A DNA stretch of 64,000 bases from Epilithonimonas tenax DSM 16811. Its GTDB lineage: Bacteria; Bacteroidota; Bacteroidia; Flavobacteriales; Weeksellaceae. The stretch spans positions 124,001-188,000 of the forward strand of contig NZ_AUAA01000002.1 of the NCBI RefSeq assembly GCF_000428485.1, given 5' to 3'. Below are positions 51,875 to 61,379 of the stretch, one piece after another (positions within the stretch are counted from its first letter, which is position 1; the number at the start of each line of letters is the position of its first letter). The position numbers were made by a program, and so were the translations under genes. The notes beneath the pieces were generated by a model that did not search any database, was not told the DNA's origin, and saw only the letters and a program-made list of their open reading frames with translations.

Positions 51875-52981
51875 ATGAATAATTTCCAATTTTTTCTAGA
51901 AAGTTACGGGTTATCTTTTTTCTATTTCAAAATGATTTTGGGGTTCGCCCTGTCATTTTTGATCACTTATCTTGCTATTCCTACGATCATCAAGATTTCC
52001 AGAAGGAAAAATCTGATGGATGAGCCGGGAGCGAGAAGTTCACATCTGCGAAAAATTCCGAATCTAGGAGGCATCGCTGTTTTTTTTTCGTTGGGGGTTT
52101 GCGCACCTATCTTTGCTTACGAATTATTCGACCGTTATAAGTTTTTATTCGCATCCTTTATCATTCTTTTCTTTGTTGGGGTGATGGATGATATTATGGT
52201 TTTACGAGCATACAAGAAACTGATTGCTCAGATTCTTGTTTCGGCGCTTATGGTCATTGGATCTGATGTTAGGATCAGAAGCCTTTTCGGACTTTTCGGT
52301 GTGGATGAGATCAATTATTACTTCAGCATACTGTTCAGCATCGTTACATTTATAATTTTAATAAATGCCTTTAATCTCATAGATGGTATAGATGGCCTCG
52401 CCGGTGGCTATACGGTTGTCACTAGCGCGTTATTTGGGATCAGTTTTTTTAGATTGGGAAGTAACAATGATCCGTTGGTGATTTTGTGCGCCATCATTAT
52501 AGCGGCCACCGTAGGATTTCTGATTTATAATCTGTCCAATAAGAGGAGCAACAAGATCTTTATGGGAGATACGGGCTCTATGATATTGGGTTTCCTGCTG
52601 GCTTTTACAGGTATTTCTTTTATCGACATTTTTATTGAAAAAAAAGAAGCTGTTTTCTATCATCTACAATCTGCTCCCGTAATTGCCGTTGCTATATTGA
52701 TTCTGCCAATTGTGGATACGATTACCGTGATTATCACAAGACTGTATCATGGCAAATCTGTCATGTCTCCGGACAAAAATCACATCCACCACAAATTACT
52801 CAATTTAGGCCTTACGCACCGGCGTTCTACAGCTTATATCATTACCTATTTTTTGTTTATCATTTTTGTCGCTTATTTTTTAAGACATATCGATGTGAAT
52901 CAATTATTAGTAGTGGTGATGGTGTTGGGTTTTTTAGGTGCCTACATGCCAATAGTGTTGTTAAAGTTTAAAAAAGATTAA
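51875..52981 (+). CDS. WecA/MraY-type undecaprenyl-phosphate sugar-1-phosphate transferase
   Basis: 368 residues, ~11 transmembrane helices. MDEPGARSSHLRKIPNLGG near 49 is the family N-terminal motif. FVGVMDDIMVL is the DDxxD-type site, NAFNLIDGIDGLAGG the second Asp motif, and KNHIHHKLLNLGLTHRRS the HIHH motif of the WecA group. It starts repeat-unit assembly by putting HexNAc-1-phosphate (or similar) on undecaprenyl phosphate. It precedes the Wza-like gene. Confidence 0.92.
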   Translation: MNNFQFFLESYGLSFFYFKMILGFALSFLITYLAIPTIIKISRRKNLMDEPGARSSHLRKIPNLGGIAVFFSLGVCAPIFAYELFDRYKFLFASFIILFFVGVMDDIMVLRAYKKLIAQILVSALMVIGSDVRIRSLFGLFGVDEINYYFSILFSIVTFIILINAFNLIDGIDGLAGGYTVVTSALFGISFFRLGSNNDPLVILCAIIIAATVGFLIYNLSNKRSNKIFMGDTGSMILGFLLAFTGISFIDIFIEKKEAVFYHLQSAPVIAVAILILPIVDTITVIITRLYHGKSVMSPDKNHIHHKLLNLGLTHRRSTAYIITYFLFIIFVAYFLRHIDVNQLLVVVMVLGFLGAYMPIVLLKFKKD

Positions 52982-52989
52982 AATTGTTA

Positions 52990-52997
52990 TATTTTTG
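52990..52997 (+). promoter_or_regulatory. Candidate -7 box for the export genes
   Basis: TATTTTTG, 13 bp before ATG 53011. It sits between the transferase stop and the Wza-like start and overlaps an in-frame TTG (52984) that would otherwise extend the ORF. Confidence 0.45.
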
Positions 52998-53010
52998 CAA
53001 AAACACATCG

Positions 53011-53877
53011 ATGAAAAAAAGTGATTTACTTAACCTGTTCTTAATGTTTGTTTTATTTGGATTGTCGTCGTGCATTTCTCAGAAAGATGTTCGGTATTTG
53101 CAGCCAAGTGAGAGTCTTACCATTAATGAAGAGGGTCTTGTGCCTTATAATGTTCCGGAGTACAGAATCACCAAAGGTGATATTCTGAGCCTCAATGTAG
53201 TGACTACTCCCAAAGGTGATGCAGCACAATTTTATTCGTCTCTTAATGCCTCATCATCTGTTAGCGGAGGTGCCCAAGCAGGATCGTCTGGTGGTGCTGC
53301 TTCTCAATCAGCAGGAGGCACAGGTGGAAATCCCACGTTTTACTTCAATGGGCTGAAGGTAGATTCAAACGGTGATGTCAATGTTTTTGGGATCGGTTAT
53401 GTCAAAGCGGAAGGTAGAACTGTGGAAGATATGACAAAGGAAATTCAAACCCGCGTCAATGAAAATTTTTTACAGGGAAAAGCAGAAGCACGGCTCAACC
53501 TAGACGGTATCCGCTACTATGTATTGGGAGATATAGAAACAGTAGGTGTAACCGGCGAAAAGACAGCCTACGTTACCCAGCTCAATATTATGCAGGCTAT
53601 TGCGATGAATGGCGGTCTCAACCGTACAGTTGACAGAAAAAACATCACCATCCACAGGAAATATCCCGAAGGTATAAAGACGGCAAAATTGGATCTGACC
53701 AGAGAAGACGCCATGAACTCGCCCTATTATTGGTTGCAGAATGGTGATATCATCTATCTTAATACCAATGGTAAAAGTATCAATGGATTTGGGAAAGAGC
53801 CACTACAAAGTTTAACGACAGGAGTATCGGTTATTACAACGGTAATGTCTATTTATTTAATTCTTAAGACATTGTAG
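53011..53877 (+). CDS. wza: Polysaccharide export outer-membrane lipoprotein (Wza-like)
   Basis: 288 residues from ATG 53011. The signal peptide ends in FGLSSCIS, with Cys as the lipidation site. A Poly_export domain follows (VPEYRITKGDILSLNVV), interrupted by a Ser-Gly-Ala-rich loop (about 86-110). SLBB-type segments come next (VLGDIETVGVTGEKTAYV, then LNIMQAIAMNGGL). It ends in a hydrophobic helix. Wza octamers form the export channel. The next gene (Wzc) starts 1 bp after its stop. Confidence 0.93.
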   Translation: MKKSDLLNLFLMFVLFGLSSCISQKDVRYLQPSESLTINEEGLVPYNVPEYRITKGDILSLNVVTTPKGDAAQFYSSLNASSSVSGGAQAGSSGGAASQSAGGTGGNPTFYFNGLKVDSNGDVNVFGIGYVKAEGRTVEDMTKEIQTRVNENFLQGKAEARLNLDGIRYYVLGDIETVGVTGEKTAYVTQLNIMQAIAMNGGLNRTVDRKNITIHRKYPEGIKTAKLDLTREDAMNSPYYWLQNGDIIYLNTNGKSINGFGKEPLQSLTTGVSVITTVMSIYLILKTL

Positions 53878-53878
53878 T

Positions 53879-56383
53879 ATGATCCCAGACAAAAACGTAA
53901 AAAGCGCACAAGATCCTTCTCAGAACGTTGATAAAATGGGTTCATTCAGTTTGTTTGATCCAATTCATTTTGCACAAAGAGTTCTTAAAAATTGGTATTG
54001 GTTTGTGATTCTTGGATTCTTAGGCTATTGCATCTCCTTTGTTTACAGCAAGTACTATGCACAAAGAGTATATTCTTCGAGCCTTTCATTGAGTATTTCA
54101 AATAATACATCCAGTTATTTTACACCCAATCAGTCTATTAATTTTATATGGGGACAAGGTGGCAATCAGGATGGTGTGTATCTTAAAAAAATATTGCTTT
54201 CCAGAAGTCACAACGAATATCTGGTTAAGAAACTGAATCTCAATACCAATTATACCACCAGAGGTCTTATTAAAACGACCTATTTGGATCAGGAAGACAG
54301 TCCTGTTTTTCTAGAGATCGATAAGGATCATCTTCAGCAGGTGAACTATCCGATTAACATCATTCCTAAAGGGAATGATACTTATGAAATCATTTTGCCA
54401 GAAGAAGGATTGTCAAACAATCTCTACAATTACAATACAGAAAGCGTACAGACCATACCTTCTTATGCAAAACCTAAGAATAAGGTGATTAAGGTCAATG
54501 AATGGTACGAGTCAGCTAATTTTAAATTTAGGTTGATTCCTAATCCTACACCTAGTAATTTGGGGTTGGAAAACATTATGGTAACATTGATACCTGTCAA
54601 TCAAGCGGTTAATAGTATTATCGGAAGTCTTTTTGTTGAGTTTGATAAGGAACTTTCCTCTATCATGATTATCAGCAAAACTGGCTATAATCTTAATAGT
54701 ACAGTTAATTTCCTTAATAATTCTGTACAGGAATTGATCAAAAAAAGGTTGCTGGATCAGAATACTGTGGACCAGAATACCGTAGAGTATCTTAATGATA
54801 ACCTAACAAAAATTAGGAAAAAATTAGATTCCAGTGGTACGGTTCTCAATAATCTGAAAATCAATAACCGCCTTTTCGATATGGAAAATATCGATTCCAA
54901 AACACTTCAGAAATTAACTGATCTGGAAGGCAGAAAAGCTGAATTGGTTACAAAAATAAATTCTTTAAACGATATAAAGGCTTCTGTCAATACCAACAGC
55001 ATAGAGAAAATCATCAGCCTGAACGTTGCAGGAATAGAAGACGGAAGTTTCAATGCATCCGTTTCTGAGCTGAAAGCTCTCTACGCAAAAAGAAGAGAAA
55101 TGGCACAGATCTACACGCCAAATTCTGAACCAATGCGGGAAATCAACAGGCTGATAAATGAAGCCAAATATTCTTCTCAAAGTGGACTCAAAAAATATTT
55201 CCAGGGTTATAATGACAAATTACTGGCCCTGGATGCAGATATAGGAAAAATAGACCAGGAGCTGGTAACCCTGCCAGAAAAACAACGGATCTTTTTGCAT
55301 GCACAAAGAGGTTATAATATTATAGAAAATACCTATAATACGCTGTTGACAGAACAGGCCAAATCTCAGATGCGCGTTGCTACAAATCAAAGTAATCTTC
55401 GGATTATTGATAAAGCCAAAAATCTGGGGCAAGGTCCTATTGCGCCCGATGTAAAATCCACGCAAATGCAGATCATAGGAGGTCTGTTATTATTTCCATT
55501 TTTATTTTTGGTGTTGGGAGAATTACTTGATAACAAAATCAGAAATATTAAAGAACTGCTTTCGGCTACAAGGATTCCGCTTCTGGGCGTTGTGGGTCAT
55601 AATAATTATGATACCAACTTAACCGTTATGGAGGAGCCGAAATCTTCAATATCAGAAGCATTTAGGGCTATCAGGGCCAATCTTCGGTTTCTCTTCAATG
55701 AGGAGCAAAAAAGCAAAGTTATCTTGGTGACTTCATCCATAAGCGGTGAGGGGAAAACCTATGTCTCCATCAATATAGCCTCTGTGTTAGGACTTAGCGG
55801 AAAAAAGGCTGTTTTGCTTGGAATGGATCTTCGTAAGCCGAAGATTTTCGGAGATTTTAAGATCAATAATAAAAACGGAATTTCTAATTATCTTACAGGT
55901 CAGGTAGGCTTGGACGAGATTATCAATCGTACAGCTATTCCAGGGCTGGATGTGATCACTTCGGGACCTATTCCGCCCAATCCATCAGAACTGTTGATGA
56001 GTGATAATAATATGAAATTTATAGAACAACTGAAGGAAATCTATGAATATGTCATTATAGATTCTCCACCGGTAGGTCTTGTTGCCGATTCTTTTGAACT
56101 GATCAAAAAAGCCGATACAACGATCTATGTCGTTCGTCACGAGTATACAGAAAAGCATATGCTAAGGATGATCAGCGAAAAGTATTTTAATAAAGAAGTT
56201 ACAAACCTGGGATTGGTTTATAATGACTTTAGTATCAAGCAAGGCTACGGCTACGGCTACGGGTATGGTTACGGATATGGCTACGGATATGGCTATGGGT
56301 ATTTTGACGAAGACAAAAATTATAAAGAACCTACGATCATCAAGATCAGAAATAAACTGAAAATGTTTTTTAGTAAAAAATAA
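53879..56383 (+). CDS. wzc: Wzc-like polysaccharide co-polymerase and tyrosine autokinase
   Basis: 834 residues. Helix 1 is near 38-58, followed by a long periplasmic domain with coiled coils (about 290-500). Helix 2 is near 536-556. The cytoplasmic BY-kinase domain begins near 590: SEAFRAIRANLRFLF, Walker A SSISGEGKTYVSIN near 620, Walker A' LLGMDLRKPKIFG, and Walker B YVIIDSPPVGLVAD. The tail has nine GY repeats, the Tyr cluster for autophosphorylation. It controls chain length and export with the Wza-like protein. Confidence 0.95.
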   Translation: MIPDKNVKSAQDPSQNVDKMGSFSLFDPIHFAQRVLKNWYWFVILGFLGYCISFVYSKYYAQRVYSSSLSLSISNNTSSYFTPNQSINFIWGQGGNQDGVYLKKILLSRSHNEYLVKKLNLNTNYTTRGLIKTTYLDQEDSPVFLEIDKDHLQQVNYPINIIPKGNDTYEIILPEEGLSNNLYNYNTESVQTIPSYAKPKNKVIKVNEWYESANFKFRLIPNPTPSNLGLENIMVTLIPVNQAVNSIIGSLFVEFDKELSSIMIISKTGYNLNSTVNFLNNSVQELIKKRLLDQNTVDQNTVEYLNDNLTKIRKKLDSSGTVLNNLKINNRLFDMENIDSKTLQKLTDLEGRKAELVTKINSLNDIKASVNTNSIEKIISLNVAGIEDGSFNASVSELKALYAKRREMAQIYTPNSEPMREINRLINEAKYSSQSGLKKYFQGYNDKLLALDADIGKIDQELVTLPEKQRIFLHAQRGYNIIENTYNTLLTEQAKSQMRVATNQSNLRIIDKAKNLGQGPIAPDVKSTQMQIIGGLLLFPFLFLVLGELLDNKIRNIKELLSATRIPLLGVVGHNNYDTNLTVMEEPKSSISEAFRAIRANLRFLFNEEQKSKVILVTSSISGEGKTYVSINIASVLGLSGKKAVLLGMDLRKPKIFGDFKINNKNGISNYLTGQVGLDEIINRTAIPGLDVITSGPIPPNPSELLMSDNNMKFIEQLKEIYEYVIIDSPPVGLVADSFELIKKADTTIYVVRHEYTEKHMLRMISEKYFNKEVTNLGLVYNDFSIKQGYGYGYGYGYGYGYGYGYGYFDEDKNYKEPTIIKIRNKLKMFFSKK
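56243..56296 (+). repeat. Gly-Tyr codon repeat in the Wzc tail
   Basis: 54 bp encoding nine Gly-Tyr pairs with mixed codons (GGC/GGG/GGT/GGA and TAC/TAT), directly before FDEDKNY. The mixed codons indicate selection for the peptide rather than recent slippage. Confidence 0.9.
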
Positions 56384-56384
56384 G

Positions 56385-56410
56385 AGCCTTATTTAAGGCT
56401 TTTATTTTTT
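56385..56410 (+). terminator. Rho-independent terminator after wzc
   Basis: AGCCTTA (56385-56391) and TAAGGCT (56394-56400) form a short stem followed by TTTATTTTTT. Confidence 0.75.
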
Positions 56411-56513
56411 TTAAAGACTATTTTGATAATATGTTCGTTTTTATAACAATAATTTATATTTTTCCGACCTTATTTAACTTAACATTAAGAAGTTCCTTAA
56501 ACTAAAAATGTTT

Positions 56514-56521
56514 TATATTTG
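56514..56521 (+). promoter_or_regulatory. Candidate -7 box for the DUF6089-uppS-bamA block
   Basis: TATATTTG lies 40 bp before ATG 56562. An upstream in-frame ATG (56508) overlaps this box, so 56562 is the better start. Confidence 0.5.
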
Positions 56522-56561
56522 CACCAAATTTTTGAATAATATACGTTTCAGTAAATTGAAA

Positions 56562-57359
56562 ATGAAGAAAGAACTCACTTACTCCCTTATTGCCCTCTTA
56601 TTTTTTCTAAGCTTTGCAAAAGCGCAAAGACACGAAATTGGGGTGCAGCTGGGTATAAGCAATCTTGTAGGAGATATTGGGAGGACCAATTATGTCCTGC
56701 AAAAGCCGATAGGTCGTATTTCTGATAATGGATTGCCTTTTTATGGTGGATTGATGTACAGGATGAATTTTAATCCTTATCAAACCCTCAGGCTTAATTT
56801 GGGATACAGTCATATCCAGTTTGATGATAGATATGCTAAAGAAAATTATAGAAGAATGAGACAGCTGAGAGGCACCAACTCTGTTTTCTCCGCAGATTTG
56901 CTTTTCGAATATAATTTTTTGCCAGTCAATGATGAGCAGGTAAGTATGCTGAGTCCGTATATCTTCGGAGGATTTTCCGGTCTGTATATGGAAGCCGCTA
57001 AACCAGAGCTGACGATCAATTCTGCTGCTGATGTTCTTGTAAATTACACGCAGGAGAAAGCATTTACGATGGGTATTCCCTTTGGAGTTGGACTCAAATA
57101 TAAATTTAATTACAACTGGGCACTGTCTGGGGAGTTTACTTTCCGGCCAACATTCTCAGACCAAGTAGATTACAGTATGCTGAAAGAAGAAGATGTAACA
57201 GTAAGGAAAACAGCGCTTAATGATGAAAACACAGCTTTGGTGGTTCAGGATTTTATCAATAAAAGAAATATTGGAAATCCAAATTCAAAAGATTGGGTTA
57301 ATTCTGCAACACTTATTTTGTCTTATTCTTTTGGAAGACCACCTTGTTATTGCAAATAA
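56562..57359 (+). CDS. DUF6089-like outer-membrane beta-barrel protein
   Basis: 265 residues from ATG 56562, with a signal peptide (MKKELTYSLIALLFFLSFAKA). The mature start RHEIGVQLGISNLVGDIGRT and the strand pattern match the family found next to uppS in Flavobacteriia. FNPYQTLRLNLGYSHIQFDD and a C-terminal aromatic strand (LILSYSFGRPPCY) suggest an 8-10 stranded barrel. Function unknown; the company of uppS and bamA suggests envelope assembly. uppS starts 2 bp after its stop. Confidence 0.85.
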   Translation: MKKELTYSLIALLFFLSFAKAQRHEIGVQLGISNLVGDIGRTNYVLQKPIGRISDNGLPFYGGLMYRMNFNPYQTLRLNLGYSHIQFDDRYAKENYRRMRQLRGTNSVFSADLLFEYNFLPVNDEQVSMLSPYIFGGFSGLYMEAAKPELTINSAADVLVNYTQEKAFTMGIPFGVGLKYKFNYNWALSGEFTFRPTFSDQVDYSMLKEEDVTVRKTALNDENTALVVQDFINKRNIGNPNSKDWVNSATLILSYSFGRPPCYCK

Positions 57360-57361
57360 TT

Positions 57362-58111
57362 ATGATGCCGGATTTAAAGACACTTATAAATAAAGATAAA
57401 CTTCCCCAACACGTTGCTGTAATTATGGACGGCAATGGCAGGTGGGCAAAATCCAGAGGAGAAGAAAGAACCTTTGGGCATAGGAATGCGATTAGCGCAG
57501 TGCGCAATGTGATCAATGCTTGTAATGAGATTCAGATTCCATATCTTACGCTTTATACCTTTTCTTCTGAGAACTGGAACAGACCAAAAGAAGAAGTAGA
57601 CACCCTGATGAGTCTTCTCTCTGAAACATTGCTTTTGGAAGCAGAAGAGATATTTTCAAAAGGATTGAGGATGCATGTTGTAGGCGATATCAGTCAGTTA
57701 CCGGAGTTGGTAAAAGATCAGCTTCTCAATGTCATAGAGCTTACAAAAAACAATAAAAATGGTAACCTAATCCTTGCTCTCAATTACGGATCTCAAAAGG
57801 AAATTCTGAAAGCGGTGAAAGAGATCAGCGAGGAAGTGAAGGCAGGGAAAATAAATTCAGAAGACATAGACGAGAAATACTTGGAAAACCATCTTTACAC
57901 AAAAGATTTTCCGTCTGTAGATCTGATGATAAGAACCAGTGGTGAAGTGCGAATCAGTAATTTCCTGCTTTGGCAGATTGCGTATGCAGAATTACAGTTT
58001 CTAGATGTGCTTTGGCCGGATTTTACAAAAGATACATTTTTTCAGTGCATTCTGGATTATCAAAATAAAGAGAGAAGATACGGAAAGACAAGCGAGCAGC
58101 TGCTTTCATAA
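57362..58111 (+). CDS. uppS: Undecaprenyl diphosphate synthase (isoprenyl transferase)
   Basis: 249 residues; the start is at ATG 57362 or 57365. The cis-prenyl transferase signature is HVAVIMDGNGRWAKSRGEE, with the catalytic Asp. TLYTFSSENWNRP near 75 and DLMIRTSGEVRISNFLLWQ near 190 are the other substrate-binding motifs. It makes the C55 lipid carrier used for peptidoglycan and for the exopolysaccharide genes upstream. Confidence 0.97.
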   Translation: MMPDLKTLINKDKLPQHVAVIMDGNGRWAKSRGEERTFGHRNAISAVRNVINACNEIQIPYLTLYTFSSENWNRPKEEVDTLMSLLSETLLLEAEEIFSKGLRMHVVGDISQLPELVKDQLLNVIELTKNNKNGNLILALNYGSQKEILKAVKEISEEVKAGKINSEDIDEKYLENHLYTKDFPSVDLMIRTSGEVRISNFLLWQIAYAELQFLDVLWPDFTKDTFFQCILDYQNKERRYGKTSEQLLS

Positions 58112-58140
58112 TATATTTAGAAAAGAGAACTTCAATAAGA

Positions 58141-60675
58141 ATGAGATTAAGATTTATACCCATTATTTTGTTAGCGGCTTCGGCGTTTTTGCACGCACAA
58201 GTCGTTCCACAGGGTACCAATGCAGAAAACACAGAACTTGCAGCAAACCAAAATCAAGAGTATGTGCTTAAAGATATCGTTGTAGACGGTGTCAAAAGAT
58301 ACACACCCGCTCAGATTTTGCGTTTTACAGGACTGGTGAAAGGAGAGAAGTTAGAAATCCCAGGGCAAAGAGTTAGCAATGCTATCAAAAAGCTTTGGGA
58401 AACACAATCTTTTTCTAAAGTCGAGGTGTATATCCAAGATGTTGAAGGGCAGAATGTTGTCCTACAATTCGCTTTGCAAGACCTTAAAGAATTAGGAGAA
58501 GTCAAATTTACAGGCAAAGGGATTGGTAAGTCCAAAAATGAAAAACTCATCAAGGATAACAATCTGAAACCTGGTACGAAAATTAATAACAACCTGGTTT
58601 CCAGTTTGCAGAATAAAATCCCTCAGGAATATATTGCGAAAGGATTTGCTGATGCGAAAATTAATATAGAGGAAAAAGCCAATGGAGGAGATGCCAACCT
58701 GGTAGACTGGACCATAGAAGTATCTAAAGGTAAAAAAGTGAAGATCGATAAAATCGACTTTGATGGTAATACCAGTGTTTCTGACAGAAAGCTTAGAAAA
58801 AGTGGTTTTAAAGATACCAAGCAGAAGCGATTTCTCATCGGGATTATCAAGCCTTCAAAGTTTGTTCAGGACAAATATGATGAGGATAAGAAAAACCTAA
58901 TCAGCTATTACAACTCACTTGGTTTCCGTGATGCAAGTATTGTTTCTGACTCGGTCACGAGAAGTGAAAAAGGATACAACATCAATGTCAAACTTAATGA
59001 AGGTAAAAAGTATTACATCGGCGATATCAATTTCATCGGAAATACAACCTTTACAACAGAGTTCTTACAAAGGATTTTAGGTTATAAAACAGGAGATATC
59101 TACGACGCTGTGGGATTCAACAAAAAAGTTGGAGATGATGGTGGTAAAGAAGATGACTCTGATATCAAATCCATTTATATGAACAATGGATTCTTATTCT
59201 CCAATGTAACCCCAATAGAAAAATCCGTAAAAGGAGACTCTATTAACTTGGAAATCAGGATCAACGAGGGTGAAAAAGCAACCTGGAACCGTGTCACCTG
59301 GTCTGGTAATACCACGACTCATGACCACGTGATCCTGAGAGCACTGAGAACAAAACCAGGTGCTTTGTTTGCGAAAACGGATATCAAAAGAACTTATTTC
59401 GAATTGGCAGGGATGCAATTCTTTGATCCACAACAAATTGGAACAGATGTAAAACCTAATCCGCAGGATAATACCGTTAATATGCACTGGACACTTGTGG
59501 AGAAAGGGTCTTCTCAGGTACAGTTACAAGCTGGTTATGGTGGTGGATCTTTCATTGGAACACTTGGTTTGACATTTAATAACTTCTCTTTGAGAAACTT
59601 CCTGAAATTCAAAGACTTCAAACCTGTTCCTCAAGGTGATGGGCAAACATTATCGCTTCAGGCTCAGGCAGGACAGTACTTTACCAATTACGGCGTCTCT
59701 TTTACAGAACCGTGGGTTTTTGGAACCAGGCCAACTGCACTTAGCGTTGGATTGAATTATTCAAATGTGCATTATTCAACATCAACAGGAGAACAGACCA
59801 TGAATATTTTCTCGGCAAGTACAGGTCTTACGAGACTGTTGAAATGGCCGGATGACTATTTCTCACTTTATACAGGGATACAGTACCAGAGCTATCAGTT
59901 CAGTAATTATCCATTCTACTTTGGTGACGCTTTGGAATATTACGGAAATACAAAATCATTCAGTTTCAATATAGGCTTGAGCAGAAGTTCTGCCGGTTTA
60001 GATCCGGTCTTCCCGACTTACGGTTCAAACATAGAAGCGACTTTAAAATTCACGCCGCCCTATTCCTGGTTTAGTAACAAAGATTACTCTACAATGAGCG
60101 TACTGGACAAGTACAAATGGATGGAGTTTTACAAAGTGAAATTAAAAGCAGATTTCTACAACGAAGTGATTGGGAAATTAGTTCTTAGAACAACTGGTGA
60201 AATGGGATTCCTGAACGGATATAGCAAAGATCTGGGTGCACCACCATTTGAAAGATATTATGTTGGCGGAGTAGGATTGTTCAATGGTCGATATGACGGT
60301 AGAGAGTTGGTACCTTTGAGAGGTTATGAAAATGCTTCTTCTACAGGTTTCAGTTCATCTTCTACTTATGACATTACGCCTTATGGAGGTGCGACGATTT
60401 ACAACAGATTTGCGGCGGAACTTAGATATCCAATTTCGATGAACCAAACGGCTAAGATCTTTGTTTTGACTTTTGTAGAGGCAGGTAACGCGTGGAACAG
60501 CTACGGCACTTATAATCCGTTTAAACTGAAAAGATCTGCAGGTCTTGGTATCAGGGTATCGATGTCAGCATTCGGATTGATTGGATTTGATTTCGCTTAT
60601 GGATTTGATAAAACGTTAGGAAGTTCAGATCCTTCAGGATGGCAGCAGCATTTCTTGATGAATCAACCATTATAA
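58141..60675 (+). CDS. bamA: Outer-membrane protein assembly factor BamA
   Basis: 844 residues with a signal peptide (LAASAFLHAQ). Five POTRA domains fill about 40-460 (for example VLKDIVVDGVKRYTPAQILR; KIDFDGNTSVSDRKL; INFIGNTTFTTEFL). The C-terminal 16-strand barrel follows, with the lid-loop type VPLRGYENASSTG (VRGF/Y-like). It inserts beta-barrel proteins into the outer membrane. It is 29 bp after uppS and is followed by two OmpH chaperones. Confidence 0.95.
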   Translation: MRLRFIPIILLAASAFLHAQVVPQGTNAENTELAANQNQEYVLKDIVVDGVKRYTPAQILRFTGLVKGEKLEIPGQRVSNAIKKLWETQSFSKVEVYIQDVEGQNVVLQFALQDLKELGEVKFTGKGIGKSKNEKLIKDNNLKPGTKINNNLVSSLQNKIPQEYIAKGFADAKINIEEKANGGDANLVDWTIEVSKGKKVKIDKIDFDGNTSVSDRKLRKSGFKDTKQKRFLIGIIKPSKFVQDKYDEDKKNLISYYNSLGFRDASIVSDSVTRSEKGYNINVKLNEGKKYYIGDINFIGNTTFTTEFLQRILGYKTGDIYDAVGFNKKVGDDGGKEDDSDIKSIYMNNGFLFSNVTPIEKSVKGDSINLEIRINEGEKATWNRVTWSGNTTTHDHVILRALRTKPGALFAKTDIKRTYFELAGMQFFDPQQIGTDVKPNPQDNTVNMHWTLVEKGSSQVQLQAGYGGGSFIGTLGLTFNNFSLRNFLKFKDFKPVPQGDGQTLSLQAQAGQYFTNYGVSFTEPWVFGTRPTALSVGLNYSNVHYSTSTGEQTMNIFSASTGLTRLLKWPDDYFSLYTGIQYQSYQFSNYPFYFGDALEYYGNTKSFSFNIGLSRSSAGLDPVFPTYGSNIEATLKFTPPYSWFSNKDYSTMSVLDKYKWMEFYKVKLKADFYNEVIGKLVLRTTGEMGFLNGYSKDLGAPPFERYYVGGVGLFNGRYDGRELVPLRGYENASSTGFSSSSTYDITPYGGATIYNRFAAELRYPISMNQTAKIFVLTFVEAGNAWNSYGTYNPFKLKRSAGLGIRVSMSAFGLIGFDFAYGFDKTLGSSDPSGWQQHFLMNQPL

Positions 60676-60697
60676 AAAAATTGATTATTTTTATACG

Positions 60698-61342
60698 ATG
60701 AAAAAAATAGCATTAATTGTAACCATTCTTTTTACTTCAACACTCATCTATGCACAAAAGATCGGTGTGGTGGATACAGACTACGTTTTGAGTAAATTGC
60801 CTCAGTATAAAGAAGCCGAAAGCAGACTCAATTCACAGGTCACCCAATGGCAGGCTGATATCCAAAGACTTCAGGCAGAATACGAAAGAAAAAGAGAGGC
60901 TTTTGAAAATGAAAAAGTACTGCTTGTAGGCGATCAGCTTAAGCTTAGAGAAAAAGAAGTGGTGGATATGGAGAAAAGCATTCGCAATACAATTGGTGCA
61001 AGATTTGGGACAAACGGTGAAGTCAATCAGTTGAGATCTAATCTTACAAAACCTTATCAGGATCAGATATGGAACGCCATAAAAACCGTTTCCACAAAAA
61101 ATAATCTGGGCATAGTTCTTGATAAAAGCAACAACATCAGTGTGATCTTTCTTGATAAAAAATATGACTATACAGAAGCCGTTCTCAATCTTTTAGGTAA
61201 AACGCTTCCGAAATCTGAAGAAACCAAAAACAACAGCAAACCAGGTGTGAACGGCAAAGGATCAACGCTTAAAACCGGCGCTAAGGCAAAAGGTGCCATG
61301 CAGAGAAAACAGGCACCGTCTGAATCCGCTGATCTCAAATAA
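60698..61342 (+). CDS. OmpH/Skp-family periplasmic chaperone 1
   Basis: 214 residues with a signal peptide (ALIVTILFTSTLIYAQ). It starts KIGVVDTDYVLSKLPQYKE, the Skp N-terminal motif. The long helical arm spans about 35-110 (rich in Glu, Lys and Gln). A beta end (LGIVLDKSNNISVIFL) closes the core. The C-terminal ~35 residues are an unusual basic Lys/Gly tail absent from the second copy. It carries unfolded outer-membrane proteins to BamA, the preceding gene. Confidence 0.9.
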   Translation: MKKIALIVTILFTSTLIYAQKIGVVDTDYVLSKLPQYKEAESRLNSQVTQWQADIQRLQAEYERKREAFENEKVLLVGDQLKLREKEVVDMEKSIRNTIGARFGTNGEVNQLRSNLTKPYQDQIWNAIKTVSTKNNLGIVLDKSNNISVIFLDKKYDYTEAVLNLLGKTLPKSEETKNNSKPGVNGKGSTLKTGAKAKGAMQRKQAPSESADLK

Positions 61343-61379
61343 CAAAACTTAATATAAATTATAAACATAACTTTTTAAA

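Noticed and set aside
53879-56383. The GY tract as a recently expanded microsatellite
   Set aside because: Codons vary for both residues, so replication slippage is unlikely to be the current driver.
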